A stretch of DNA of 64,000 bases, from positions 248,001 through 312,000 of the forward strand of contig NZ_JACJOF010000038.1 of NCBI RefSeq assembly GCF_014695395.1. Direction: 5' to 3'. How positions within the stretch are numbered: position 1 is the stretch's first letter; each line of letters begins with the position of its first letter. Source of the stretch: Nodosilinea sp. FACHB-131 (GTDB lineage Bacteria; Cyanobacteriota; Cyanobacteriia; Phormidesmidales; Phormidesmidaceae). The notes under the pieces were generated by a model. That model was given only the letters and a program-made list of their open reading frames with translations. It was not told the origin of the DNA and did not search any database. Of the stretch, positions 51,651-60,899 are shown one piece after another. A program made the translations under genes and the position numbers.

Positions 51651-53599
51651 GGTTCTTCTCCCTGAATAGCTCGGAGCTTTTCTAGCTGATATTTGGCGTC
51701 GTCAAAGCAGCCCAGGCGGCTGACATCGAGACAGGCGCTAGCCACGGTTTCTAAATCGGCGATCGCGCTCTCAATATCCCCCAGCTCCGCATGGAGCAAC
51801 CCTCGGTCGTAATGGGCAAAGGGATGATTGGGATTGAGCTGAATCGTTTGATTGAAGTCGGCCATGGCCCCGGCGTAGTCGCCCAGATCTTGGCGCGTCA
51901 AACCGCGATTGTAGTAGGGCTCCGGGCTGCCCGCATTGATCTGAATTGCGATCGTAAAGTCTTGAATCGCTCCCTGAAAATCGTTGAGTCGGCGCTTGAC
52001 TAGCCCTCGATTTTCGTAGGCCAGGCTGTTGTTGGGGCGCAGGTTGACGGCCTCGGTGCAGTCGTTGAGGGCGGCGGCGTGGTCTGCCAAGTTCGAGCGG
52101 GATAGGCACCGATTCAAGTAGGCATCGGCCTTGCTTTCTGGGTCCTTGGCCAGGTTGATGGCGGCGGTGTAGTCTTGCAGGGCTCCGGCTTCGTCCCCCA
52201 GCTCGGCCCGGGCGTTGCCCCGGTTGATATGGGCGTCAACGTAGGTGGTTTCGCGCTCTAGGGCATCGCCATAGTCGGCGATCGCCCCCTGCAAATCGCC
52301 CAGGCGAAAGCGCAAGTTGCCTCGCTGAAAGTACCAGGTGGCCGTATTGGGGTCGTTCTGAATGGCGTTGGTTAGGTCTTGCAGGGCCTCCTCCGATTGC
52401 CCGTTCTCCCACAGCAGCGTAGAGCGCTGGGCCAGGGCCTCGCCGTGGTCAGGTTTTAGATCGATAGCCTGGTTGAGGTAGTTGAGCGAGTCATTCTTTT
52501 GCCCCACCTGCTTAGCGGCTTCGGCCTGCTGGAGTAGGCTATTGACCGTCATGCGTTGGGGAATGCGCAGCAAAAATACCCCCGCCACCGTCAGTAGAGT
52601 TAGCGCGACCCCTGCACCCAACCAAACCTTAGCGCGACGGTTGAGACGGGCGGCACGGGGGGCCGTGGAAGGCGTGGATGACAACTGTTCTGGCTCCATA
52701 TCACCGTTCTCCGGGGGCGGGGGACTGGCGGGCTGGGCTGAAGCCGCCGGGGTAGGGGGGCCAACTCGCTCAGCCAGGGCCAGCAAAATGTCTTTGGCCT
52801 GGTGATACTGCGCCTCGGGCTGGGGCGACACCATTTTGATCAAAATGTCTTTGAGAGGGTTGCCCAGGGTTGAGCATTCGTCGAGTTGGAGCTTGATCTG
52901 AGCCAAAAAATCGTCCTGGTTCAGGCGAGGAATCGCCTCGTTAGACAAGCCCGTGGCCATCTGCATGGCAATCATGCCCAAGGCAAAGTGGTCGGTGGCA
53001 AAGCGGGTGTACTGGCGGTGCTTGACTTGGGGTAGGTAGGCCGACTCGGCGGTGAGAGTTGCGGAGTTGCCGTTAGTCTCTAAGCTCGGCTCCGGAGTGC
53101 CCGTATCTTGAATCAGACCGAAATCTACCAGCACCAGGTGGCCGCGATCGCGGTGCCGAATCAGATTGTTGGGGTGCAGGTTTTGGTGGGCAATGCCGTG
53201 GCGCTGAATCAGGTCTAAAATGCCCAGGCTCTCAACTAAAAAGCGCAGTACCTCGGCCTCCTGTCTGGGTTTGCCCTCAGCCAGTTCAGCCATCAGGGAA
53301 TGGCCAGCAACATAGTTGCGCACCCAGTAAAAGTCTTGTCCTTCCTGCACTGTAGAGAGGTTTTTGGCGATCGCCTCTTGGTCGCCCATGCGCTTGAGCA
53401 GGTTAACCCGCTTGGCCAGCAAATCGTTGAGAAATTTTAGGGTAATGGTGTTGTGGGAGGGCAGCTGCAAATGCTTAACAATGCACTTTGCCTTTGCCGG
53501 GTCGCCATGATCGGTCATCAGGTAGGTCTTTGTGTAGGCCTTAGTACTGACAACTCGAATGAACTGAAACCGTCCATCGATCAGTCTTTTCACAACCAT
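51647..53599 (-). CDS. Kinase-fold protein with TPR repeats (probable pseudokinase)
   Basis: 650 residues from the ATG at 53599; an in-frame GTG start at 53623 is possible. An N-terminal Ser/Thr-kinase-like domain (about 1-280) has the probable Lys in CIVKHL and the DFG motif (VDFGLI). The catalytic HRD is changed to HQN (His138-Gln139-Asn140 in IAHQNLHPNNLIRH), losing the catalytic Asp. A single membrane helix (KVWLGAGVALTLLTVAGVFLL) divides it from eight or so TPR units (IDLKPDHGEALAQ, LQDLTNAIQNDPNTATWYFQRGN). Probably a membrane-bound scaffold or weakly active kinase. Related to cyanobacterial SpkB/TPR kinases. Confidence 0.88.
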   Translation of the reverse strand: MVVKRLIDGRFQFIRVVSTKAYTKTYLMTDHGDPAKAKCIVKHLQLPSHNTITLKFLNDLLAKRVNLLKRMGDQEAIAKNLSTVQEGQDFYWVRNYVAGHSLMAELAEGKPRQEAEVLRFLVESLGILDLIQRHGIAHQNLHPNNLIRHRDRGHLVLVDFGLIQDTGTPEPSLETNGNSATLTAESAYLPQVKHRQYTRFATDHFALGMIAMQMATGLSNEAIPRLNQDDFLAQIKLQLDECSTLGNPLKDILIKMVSPQPEAQYHQAKDILLALAERVGPPTPAASAQPASPPPPENGDMEPEQLSSTPSTAPRAARLNRRAKVWLGAGVALTLLTVAGVFLLRIPQRMTVNSLLQQAEAAKQVGQKNDSLNYLNQAIDLKPDHGEALAQRSTLLWENGQSEEALQDLTNAIQNDPNTATWYFQRGNLRFRLGDLQGAIADYGDALERETTYVDAHINRGNARAELGDEAGALQDYTAAINLAKDPESKADAYLNRCLSRSNLADHAAALNDCTEAVNLRPNNSLAYENRGLVKRRLNDFQGAIQDFTIAIQINAGSPEPYYNRGLTRQDLGDYAGAMADFNQTIQLNPNHPFAHYDRGLLHAELGDIESAIADLETVASACLDVSRLGCFDDAKYQLEKLRAIQGEEP

Positions 53600-53875
53600 T
53601 AGTTTTCGCTGAGGTAAATGCACCGGCTAGGGCGTTGCCCGCAACCCTAGGCCGTGGGTCATGCGTTAGCGTGCTGCCCGATCCCATCGGTGCTCTGAAG
53701 TGGATACCTCAGAGAGCTTAAACCCCTACTTAGGGTCAGCGGCTATCCCAAAAAGACAAGGCAAATGTAGCGTCGATTTCAGGAAGAAAGCAATGCGGGC
53801 TAATCTACCCCACAGCTGAAACTCAATCAGCGGATGGCTAAGATGATAAGGCGACCCATCAGCAGCAATACTACT

Positions 53876-54286
53876 ATGTACTGTGTAATTTATGACGGTA
53901 ACTGTAACCTCTGCGTCAGTCTAGTGCAGCTCTTGGAGTCGCTCGATCGGGGCACCCAGTTTCAGTACGTGCCCATGCAGGACGAGGCCACCCTAGCGCG
54001 CTATGGCATCAGCTCCCAAGACTGCGAGGCCGGCATGATCGTGGTTGACATGCAGGCCCCCGAGCGTCGCTGGCAGGGCAGTGACGCCGCCGAAGAAATT
54101 GGCCGTCTGCTGCCCCTGGGCAACCCCTTTGTCCAAGCCTATCGAGCACTGCCTGGAGCTAAGGCGGTGGGCGACTCAATCTACGCCTTGGTGCGCGATC
54201 GCCGCTACGAGCTGTTTGGTAAGCGCCAGGCGCGCTACGACTCGGCTTACCCCCTCTGCGACGGAGATGGGTGTATTCACAGATGA
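53876..54286 (+). CDS. Thiol-disulfide oxidoreductase-like DCC family protein (DUF393)
   Basis: 136 residues from the ATG at 53876 (MYCVIYDGNCNLC), giving the family N-terminus; the longer in-frame start at 53834 adds 14 residues of low interest. DCC motif DGNCNLC with Cys10 and Cys13. The C-terminal YDSAYPLCDGDGC adds two more cysteines. DCC proteins are thought to be thioredoxin-like but have no proven substrate. It precedes an exported Pro/Gln-rich protein by about 90 bp on the same strand. Confidence 0.85.
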   Translation: MYCVIYDGNCNLCVSLVQLLESLDRGTQFQYVPMQDEATLARYGISSQDCEAGMIVVDMQAPERRWQGSDAAEEIGRLLPLGNPFVQAYRALPGAKAVGDSIYALVRDRRYELFGKRQARYDSAYPLCDGDGCIHR

Positions 54287-54376
54287 GGGGTTTGACCCCC
54301 TCTAGCTACCTTGGAGACATCAAGGCAGCGGCTCACGCAGAATTGGGCAGGCTGCTTCGTCGTTGTTGACCCAAGG

Positions 54377-54787
54377 ATGACCGTCATGAGCCTGCGATCG
54401 CAACTTGCCCTAGCTACCCTCAGCATTTTGGCCACCGCTGCCCTGGCCGCCACCGCCGCAGACGCCCGGCCTGGCCAAGGCCGAGGGCAGCGGCCTCAAC
54501 CCAGCGCACCCGTGGTGCAAGAAGTAGCGCCCCAGGTCGAATCCCCTAGCGCTGCGGCGGCAACCCCTGAGGTCACCCTCGAAACCACCGAGTCTGTTCT
54601 CGTCGAATCGCTTGAAGTTGAGACTTCTGAACCTGAGTCTGCTGTAGTCAGCACCACAGCAGAGGAGCAGACGTTACCTCCCGGTCTGCAACGTCAGGTT
54701 GCTAGCGATCGCGGCCTGCCTCCCGGCCTTCAGCGCCAGGCTGCCAGCGATCGTGGTCTACCTCCCGGTTTGCAACGCAGCCGATAA
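54377..54787 (+). CDS. Exported protein with LPPGLQR tandem repeats
   Basis: 136 residues from the ATG at 54377 (alternatives at 54311 and 54386). A signal peptide (LRSQLALATLSILATAALAATAADA). The mature part is Glu/Val/Ser-rich and low-complexity, then ends with three repeats of LPPGLQRQxASDRG (the last without the spacer), about 14 residues each and clearly duplicated in the DNA. No domain recognised. Probably periplasmic or surface; the repeat suggests a binding or structural role. Followed 20 bp later by an intrinsic terminator. Confidence 0.75.
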   Translation: MTVMSLRSQLALATLSILATAALAATAADARPGQGRGQRPQPSAPVVQEVAPQVESPSAAAATPEVTLETTESVLVESLEVETSEPESAVVSTTAEEQTLPPGLQRQVASDRGLPPGLQRQAASDRGLPPGLQRSR

Positions 54788-54806
54788 ACCAAGCTGGCTT
54801 TTAGGG

Positions 54807-54869
54807 ACCGGGTGCCTGTTGAGTTGTCCAACGCGTGAATGGACGACCCCAGGGCACCCGGTTCTTTTT
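54807..54869 (+). terminator. Intrinsic terminator after the LPPGLQR-repeat gene
   Basis: Stem ACCGGGTGCC / GGCACCCGGT (ten perfect pairs) enclosing a 36-base loop, then TCTTTTTA. The large loop holds smaller pairings. Confidence 0.8.
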
Positions 54870-54890
54870 AGGGCCCATCTGCGGCCACCC

Positions 54891-57047
54891 CTACTCCGGG
54901 TTCACCCGTACCCGAGCGAACTTGAGGCCGCTGACTCCCTGGAGCGGTTCTACCATGCCCTGCTCGATGTCGCCCGCCACGATGCCCTCGCGATGCAGGT
55001 AGCGCAGGTAGCGCTCATACTCCTGCCACTCTTCGCTAGTCGAATAGACCACCGTCAGCATGCCGGGCTGGGTAATGCGATCGCCCTTTTCCGCATCACG
55101 GGCCTTATCGATGCGCTTTTTGACGATTTCGTAGCGGGTGTCGCGGGTGCCCCGCACATCGAACAGGCGCTCGGTCGATTCGTCGTGGACGATATCTACC
55201 GTGTAGCCCTGCACCAGCACCAGGTGAGTGATGGTCATGTCGGTGTCGTAGGCGGCCTTAAGCGAAAACCCCTTGCGAGCGCAGTCGCACACCGCCCGCA
55301 GCTGCTCGTAGCGCAGCGACTTGAGCTGAAACTCGGTGAAGTTGGGGTCAATGGCCTGCCCAGCATAGATCATGTGGTCAATGCCGTCGGTGGCCTCCAG
55401 ATCGCAGTAGTGGGGGGTAATCGCCTGCATCGACTGCTGCCACTGGGTCCAGGTATCGCGCAGCAGCCCGTTGATGTGGCCAATGGTGTCGTCATAGAGG
55501 GCGCGGGCGGCATAGACGCAGCCGTGGTTGGCATCAATGGCGGCTTTGTACTGGGCGATCGCGGCTGCGGCCTCAGGGCTGTGTTGGGCAAAGTAGGTGA
55601 AATGGACCTCCACTTCCCCTTGCAGATAGCGCAGCAGCGTCACCTCCGAATCAACCGTTACCCCTCGCTCCAGTGCGGTAATGTGGTCGGCTAGATCGAG
55701 GGCCAGCTGCCCCACCAGGGCATTGTTCACGGCCCGGCCCGCCGATTCCACCACAGCCAGGGCGAGGCGAAACTGGGTCAGCAGATCTTTTTGAATCGTC
55801 CGGTTGCGCTCGTCTGACGAGCCGCGAATGTCAGAGATACCGTAGAGCGGATAGACGTTCTCAAAGACAATCTGAGCGGGGGGCAGCCCCAGGCTGAGGC
55901 GCTCAGCCTCTTGCTCAAACCGCCACCGCACCGAGGGGTGAATGTTGGTAAAGCGATCTTGCACACTGTGGCGCATAGCCGCTGTCAGCGCTGGAATCAG
56001 CGTCGTGGCGCGGCTGCAATCGTCCTGGTCAAAGGCGTAGGGCCTGGGGCTGGTGAGGCCCACGAGGCCTACCATTTGGGCCTGGCTGTCGCCCAGCCGA
56101 GCGGCGCGCATCACTAACGGGATCAGCAGCAGCGATCGCACCCCCTGATTCAGCATCGCGGCCTCGCCGGGAGTAGTGCAGTCGAGGCTAAGGTCAGGCA
56201 CATTGACCACCTCACGGCGATCGGTGGCTCGCAAAAAGACCGATCCCTGCAAGTCTTCGATGGCATAGTTGGCCGTTTGCCACTCGGGCTGGTTGAGCTG
56301 GGTAAAGAGTTGGGCCTGGCTATTCTCGGCACTCAGCAAAAAGCTGTCGGTAGCGCTAAACAGCTGCTTCATCAGCTCGTTCGCCTGCTCGAAGCGGCGG
56401 GTTCCCAGCACTGACTCGTGACCTACCAGGAGTTCAATCAGCGCCTTGGAGGTTTCCCGCTCAGTGACGTCAATGCCCTCGATTAAGATCTGGCCGCTAG
56501 CACTGTAGTGGCCAGGCTTGAGGGCCGCAATCAGCTGTCTAAAGGCGGGTTCTTGGCTAAGCAGCTGGGTGGTCACCTGCTCGCGGCTGGGGGCCACAGG
56601 CCAACAGTCTGCCAGGCTGGCCTGGAGTTCGGGGGCGATCGCCGTGATCTGCAAGCCCGCCGTTGCCGTGCGCAGCCGCAGCTCAATCTGGCGCATCTCG
56701 CCGGTTTCAGAGTCGGCCAGCGAGACTACCAGCGGCTCGTGGAGCAGCCGCTGCGAGACCAAGCCGTCTGTCCCGTAGGCATAGCGCAGCACCGCATTTA
56801 AGAAATGCCGGCGAAACCGCTCCCGCAGCCCCGTTTGGTCCGCCGCTGAGAGTTGATCAAAAAAGCTGAGGTCGAGGTGCCCCCCCTCAGAACGAATGCC
56901 CGTCAGTCGGCAAAAGCATCGGCTGGCAAACAGCACCGGATGGGCTTGGGTGGGGTTGCTGATCGCTGTAGCCACATCCACCACCGCCATCACCAAGTGG
57001 CTGTAGTTCTGAATCAGCTCTAGCCAGGGCAAGGTCGGTTGAGCCAT
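54891..57047 (-). CDS. Large GAF-domain protein of unknown function
   Basis: About 718 residues from the ATG at 57047 (MAQPTLPWLELIQN); in-frame upstream starts at 57182 and 57206 add up to 53 residues and cannot be excluded. The N-terminal third looks PAS-like (PVLFASRCFCRLTG, a sequence ending in a GAF-type domain with SLLLIPLVMRAARLGDSQAQMVGLVGL). The C-terminal 400 residues are unrecognised, with FENVYPLYGISDIRGSSDERN, a motif remembered in GAF proteins of other phyla. No kinase, cyclase or output domain seen. Stands alone; convergent with the LPPGLQR gene. Confidence 0.75.
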   Translation of the reverse strand: MAQPTLPWLELIQNYSHLVMAVVDVATAISNPTQAHPVLFASRCFCRLTGIRSEGGHLDLSFFDQLSAADQTGLRERFRRHFLNAVLRYAYGTDGLVSQRLLHEPLVVSLADSETGEMRQIELRLRTATAGLQITAIAPELQASLADCWPVAPSREQVTTQLLSQEPAFRQLIAALKPGHYSASGQILIEGIDVTERETSKALIELLVGHESVLGTRRFEQANELMKQLFSATDSFLLSAENSQAQLFTQLNQPEWQTANYAIEDLQGSVFLRATDRREVVNVPDLSLDCTTPGEAAMLNQGVRSLLLIPLVMRAARLGDSQAQMVGLVGLTSPRPYAFDQDDCSRATTLIPALTAAMRHSVQDRFTNIHPSVRWRFEQEAERLSLGLPPAQIVFENVYPLYGISDIRGSSDERNRTIQKDLLTQFRLALAVVESAGRAVNNALVGQLALDLADHITALERGVTVDSEVTLLRYLQGEVEVHFTYFAQHSPEAAAAIAQYKAAIDANHGCVYAARALYDDTIGHINGLLRDTWTQWQQSMQAITPHYCDLEATDGIDHMIYAGQAIDPNFTEFQLKSLRYEQLRAVCDCARKGFSLKAAYDTDMTITHLVLVQGYTVDIVHDESTERLFDVRGTRDTRYEIVKKRIDKARDAEKGDRITQPGMLTVVYSTSEEWQEYERYLRYLHREGIVAGDIEQGMVEPLQGVSGLKFARVRVNPE

Positions 57048-57475
57048 TATTTGATCAGGGGTCTCACCCTCCTGGCTACATCCATTGCGATCGCCCAGAC
57101 TATACGAAATATCTATCAGCAGTCCCCCCTCAGGGGCAACTATTCGATCAGTATCGATGCAGCGAGACGATTCATTTGCCATAGTTGCTCTTGACGTACC
57201 CTTCAAAAGTCTTACAAAGCAACCCAGGGGAATTCCGTACCAGCCCTGACATCTTTGCGGAATCCTAGGAGTTTTTGGAGATCGGATAAACCCTACCCCT
57301 GTGGCGCAACATCAACTTAGTATTTGCGTCAGCTCACCTGGAGTGAGTTTGTTGTTTATGTCTATGGTACCCAATCGCGGCGCGTCATCCCCAGCCGGGC
57401 TAGCTGCCCTCCTGGTTAGGGCCTTCACCCCTTAGAATAGAATTTCCGCCCCAGGATTATTCTCTTCGTTAAACC

Positions 57476-58951
57476 ATGTTTGAAGCCCTGTCTGATCGCC
57501 TTGAGTCTGCCTGGAAAAGCCTGCGTGGCCAGGACAAAATCAGCGAGTCTAACATCGACAGCGCCCTGCGCGAGGTGCGTCGCGCCTTGCTAGAGGCCGA
57601 TGTCAACCTTCAGGTGATCAAAGACTTCATCGCCCAGGTCAAAGAAAACGCTTTGGGCATTGAGGTGGTCAAAGGGGTGAGCCCCGACCAGCAGTTTATC
57701 AAAGTGGTGAACGACGAACTCATTCGGCTGATGGGCGACACCAACGCCCCGCTGGCCGATGTGTCGAGTAAGCCCACCGTGGTGCTGATGGCGGGCCTTC
57801 AGGGTACGGGTAAAACCACCGCCACCGCCAAGCTGGCCCTGCACCTGCGCAAAGAAAACCGCAGCACCCTGCTGGTCGCCACCGACGTCTACCGCCCCGC
57901 GGCGATCGATCAGCTGGTCACCTTGGGTAAGCAGATCGATGTGCCCGTGTTTGAGCTGGGCACCGATGCCAACCCGGTGGATATCGCTCGCCAGGGTATT
58001 GAGAAAGCCAAGGCCGACGGAATTGACACCGTTATTGTCGACACGGCTGGCCGTTTGCAGATCGACCCCAAGATGATGGCCGAACTGGCTGACATCAAAA
58101 CGGCTATTCAGCCCGACGAAGTGCTGCTAGTAGTCGATGCCATGACCGGCCAGGAAGCCGCTAACCTCACCCGCACCTTCCACGACCAGATTGGCATTAC
58201 CGGGGCTATCCTCACCAAAATGGACGGTGATGCTCGTGGTGGTGCGGCCCTGTCGGTGCGGCAGATTTCGGGCCAGCCCATCAAGTTCATCGGCGTGGGT
58301 GAAAAGGTAGAGGCGCTGCAACCCTTCTACCCCGATCGCATGGCCTCCCGCATTTTGGGCATGGGCGACGTGCTCACCCTGGTTGAAAGAGCTCAGGAAG
58401 CCGTCGATATTGCCGACGCTGAAAAGCTGACGCAGAAAATTCTCGAAGCCGAGTTTGACTTCGATGACTTCCTCAAGCAGATGCGCTTTATGAAGAGCAT
58501 GGGCTCGCTGGGCGGCATCATGAAGTTGATCCCCGGCATGGGTAAGCAAATTACCGGAGACATGCTGGAACAGGGCGAGGCTCAGCTCAAGCGCTGCGAA
58601 GCCATGATCAACTCCATGACCACCCAGGAGCGCAAGCAGCCCAACCTGCTCTCTAGCTCCCCCAGCCGCCGCCGCCGCATCGCCAAAGGCTCGGGCCATC
58701 AAGAAAAAGACGTGGGTAAGCTGGTCAGCGACTTCACCAAAATGCGCACCATGATGCAGCAGATGGGTCGGGGCGGCGGCTTCCCTGGTATGGGTGGTGG
58801 CATGCCCGGTATGGGCGGCGGCTTTCCGGGCATGGGCGGCGGTATGCCCGGACTTCCCGGCATGGGCGGCGGGCCGCAGCCCGGTTTTCGCCCCCCCAGC
58901 AACAAAAAGCAGAAAAGCCAGAAGAAAAAGAAGGGCTTTGGTCAGCTTTAG
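57476..58951 (+). CDS. ffh: Signal recognition particle protein Ffh (SRP54)
   Basis: 491 residues. N domain; GTPase domain with G1 GLQGTGKTT at 107-115, DVYRPAAIDQL, VDTAGRLQ, TKMDGDARGG; C-terminal Met-rich M domain. The C-terminus is extended by GMGGGMPGMGGGFPGM-type Gly/Met/Pro repeats and a Lys-rich tail, as in other cyanobacterial Ffh proteins. It targets nascent membrane proteins through 4.5S RNA, which I do not find in the window. Promoter-like TAGAAT is at about 57433-57443. Confidence 0.96.
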   Translation: MFEALSDRLESAWKSLRGQDKISESNIDSALREVRRALLEADVNLQVIKDFIAQVKENALGIEVVKGVSPDQQFIKVVNDELIRLMGDTNAPLADVSSKPTVVLMAGLQGTGKTTATAKLALHLRKENRSTLLVATDVYRPAAIDQLVTLGKQIDVPVFELGTDANPVDIARQGIEKAKADGIDTVIVDTAGRLQIDPKMMAELADIKTAIQPDEVLLVVDAMTGQEAANLTRTFHDQIGITGAILTKMDGDARGGAALSVRQISGQPIKFIGVGEKVEALQPFYPDRMASRILGMGDVLTLVERAQEAVDIADAEKLTQKILEAEFDFDDFLKQMRFMKSMGSLGGIMKLIPGMGKQITGDMLEQGEAQLKRCEAMINSMTTQERKQPNLLSSSPSRRRRIAKGSGHQEKDVGKLVSDFTKMRTMMQQMGRGGGFPGMGGGMPGMGGGFPGMGGGMPGLPGMGGGPQPGFRPPSNKKQKSQKKKKGFGQL

Positions 58952-58965
58952 GCTGGTTTAGACGC

Positions 58966-59655
58966 TTACGATCGCTGCCACAGATTCAAATCCGGCACAT
59001 CCACGCTAGGCGGCAGGCTCAGCAGCCAGTCGATGGCGGCAGTGATGACCGCCATGGGAATGGGTGTCTGCGGGCCGAACCGGCCTTCCTCAATGTCGAG
59101 CAGAACTTCCTCGGTGGCTATGTTGCCAGGGTTGATGACGGTGAAGCCGATATTTTGGCTACCCAATGCCAGCCGTAGGGCCTGCACTGCGCCCCGAAGG
59201 CCAAACTTAGAGGCGGTATTAGCCACTTCGACGGAAGGGCAGTTGTCTAGGCCAGAGAGGGCACCGATGTAAATGGCTCTGGGGTTAGCGGCCTGGGAGA
59301 GGTTAGCGGCGAGCGATCGCGTAATCTCTATCGGGGCGATCGTGTTGACGCTGATCACAAAGCGAGTTTCGGCGTCGGAACTGGCCAAAAAATCGTAGGC
59401 GTCGGTGAACGCCCCTGCCTCCCACACGCCGCCCATAAATAGCAGAGCATCAATGGGGGTGTCGCCGAGGGCAGCGGCGATCGCCCCTATCCCCTCTGGC
59501 CCAGAAATGTCGGCCTGTATCCAGCGGCCAGCGATGGCAGGACTTCTGGAGACTGACCACACCCGATAACCCCGCTGGTCAAAATGCTGGGTGACCGCTG
59601 CCCCAATGCCTCGGCTAGCGCCGACAACGACAATCGTTTTTAGATCGTGACTCAT
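58966..59655 (-). CDS. Short-chain dehydrogenase-like protein, catalytic Tyr absent
   Basis: 229 residues. Rossmann cofactor motif GASRGIG at the N-terminus and the NTIAPIE segment (SDR NNAG-like). At the active site YxxxK reads NTASK: the expected Tyr is Asn. The catalytic Ser region (YIGALSGLDN) is partly kept. It is the last of five co-oriented genes, 14 bp after a second SDR-like gene. It is more likely a binding/scaffold or modified-chemistry SDR than a classical dehydrogenase. Convergent with ffh. Confidence 0.8.
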   Translation of the reverse strand: MSHDLKTIVVVGASRGIGAAVTQHFDQRGYRVWSVSRSPAIAGRWIQADISGPEGIGAIAAALGDTPIDALLFMGGVWEAGAFTDAYDFLASSDAETRFVISVNTIAPIEITRSLAANLSQAANPRAIYIGALSGLDNCPSVEVANTASKFGLRGAVQALRLALGSQNIGFTVINPGNIATEEVLLDIEEGRFGPQTPIPMAVITAAIDWLLSLPPSVDVPDLNLWQRS

Positions 59656-59669
59656 GTTGCCCCCGCGCC

Positions 59670-60320
59670 TCAGTAGAGGGTTTCGTAGTCTCCATTTTCG
59701 GCGATGTGGAGCTTCCAGTATTCTTCAGCGATCAGGTCGCTGCTGTACTTGGGATCATCGCCGTTGACCGTGCCGCAGATGGTGACGGTACCCACTTTAA
59801 TCGGCGAATCCTTCAGGGCGGCGTGGAGCGTACTGGCCAGCACCCGAATGCCCGCTTTGCCCAGGGAAAGAGAGACAAAGTTGGGGTCGGGGTAGAGGGC
59901 GAACCCGCCGCCAGTAAAGAGCAGCGTGCCTTTTTGCTCAGTCTGCATAGCGGGAAGGACGGCCTGAACGCAGGCGATCGCCCCTGCTACATTGGCCCTA
60001 AAGTCGTTGACCAAGGTGTCGTAGCTGGTCTGCAATACGCTTTCCATCCGGGGCACAGCGGCATTGTAGATCAGCACCTCCGGCGTGCCCAACTGCGTTT
60101 GAATCGCTGCAAACGCCGCTGTTAGCGCGGCCTCATCCCCTGCATCGGCTAAGAAATAGTGGGCAGTAATGCCCTCAGTTTGTAGGGTAGTTTGATAGCC
60201 TTTCAGCTTGTCTTCGTTGCGGGCGACCATGGCGATCGCAAATCCTTCGCTGGCAAATCTGCGAGCGATCGCCATGCCGTTGCCTTCACCCATACCGACA
60301 ATGACGCAAAACTCTGCCAT
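59670..60320 (-). CDS. Short-chain dehydrogenase-like protein, Ser/Tyr absent
   Basis: 216 residues. Modified glycine motif GMGEGNGMAIA, a VARNEDKLK NADP-type segment and the FLADAGDEAAL acidic segment. The place of the catalytic Ser reads FTGGG, and the YxxxK place reads LSLGK, so the catalytic Tyr is replaced by Leu while the Lys remains. Related atypical SDRs with an FTGGGxALYP segment are remembered as a distinct group. Located between the ABM-membrane protein (27 bp) and the next SDR. Confidence 0.8.
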   Translation of the reverse strand: MAEFCVIVGMGEGNGMAIARRFASEGFAIAMVARNEDKLKGYQTTLQTEGITAHYFLADAGDEAALTAAFAAIQTQLGTPEVLIYNAAVPRMESVLQTSYDTLVNDFRANVAGAIACVQAVLPAMQTEQKGTLLFTGGGFALYPDPNFVSLSLGKAGIRVLASTLHAALKDSPIKVGTVTICGTVNGDDPKYSSDLIAEEYWKLHIAENGDYETLY

Positions 60321-60347
60321 AACTTTTCTCCTAGTTTGGGTAGGTAA

Positions 60348-60899
60348 CTAAAGCTGAGGATAGAGCCAACCAGCCAGTAGCTTGGTCAGTCTGGGCATGA
60401 CCACATAGGTCATTAGAGCCGTTGTGATGAACACTAAAATTAGCAGCTGCACCAGCGGCGGAAACGGTGCCAACCAGGCTGTAGGCAACAACGCCAGCCC
60501 TCGGTTGATGACAAAAATGGCCACTCCAGAAACCACGACCATTTTGTAACGAGCTGGAGGCTTTATGCCCGGTTTTGCAGGTAGCGTAAACCAGGTTTCT
60601 AGCCCAGTGACAATTGAGAATGTTCCGTTGTTAGTGGTGATTTCTCTGGCTTCACTCAAAAACCTTTGGCGAGCGGAAGAGTTTTCCCAGCGCTTCAGAT
60701 TTTCTAGGTGGTCGAACTTGAAGATAATGCGATATTCTGACGGGTTTTGTTCATTGGGTCGAAAGACCGAGGAGCCTAGATAGCCCTCAAAGGTGCTGGC
60801 GGTACCAATGATTTTCTCCAGCAAAGTCTCAAACTCGCGGTCTTTGCCGGGTCTGATGCTCTGCACTACATCCACCGTCACGGGAGGGTCACTAATCAT
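60348..60899 (-). CDS. Antibiotic-biosynthesis-monooxygenase-domain membrane protein
   Basis: 183 residues. N-terminal ABM (dimeric alpha/beta barrel) domain (VDVVQSIRPGKDREFETLLEKI, FRPNEQNPSEYRIIFKF), then two membrane helices (MVVVSGVAIFVINRGLALLP, LVQLLILVFITTALMTYVV). This fused form is known as an ABM-type membrane protein. The start ATG (60897-60899) overlaps the stop of the SMP-30-like gene (ATGA), so the two are coupled. Substrate unknown. Confidence 0.85.
   Translation of the reverse strand: MISDPPVTVDVVQSIRPGKDREFETLLEKIIGTASTFEGYLGSSVFRPNEQNPSEYRIIFKFDHLENLKRWENSSARQRFLSEAREITTNNGTFSIVTGLETWFTLPAKPGIKPPARYKMVVVSGVAIFVINRGLALLPTAWLAPFPPLVQLLILVFITTALMTYVVMPRLTKLLAGWLYPQL

Noticed and set aside
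57333-57357. Small CTCAC-CTGGA-GTGAG hairpin upstream of ffh followed by T-rich bases
   Set aside because: Only five pairs and no clear gene ends there; too weak to call a terminator.
57207-57475. Possible 4.5S SRP RNA gene near ffh
   Set aside because: The conserved GGAAG/GCAG core of SRP RNA is not present in this gap.
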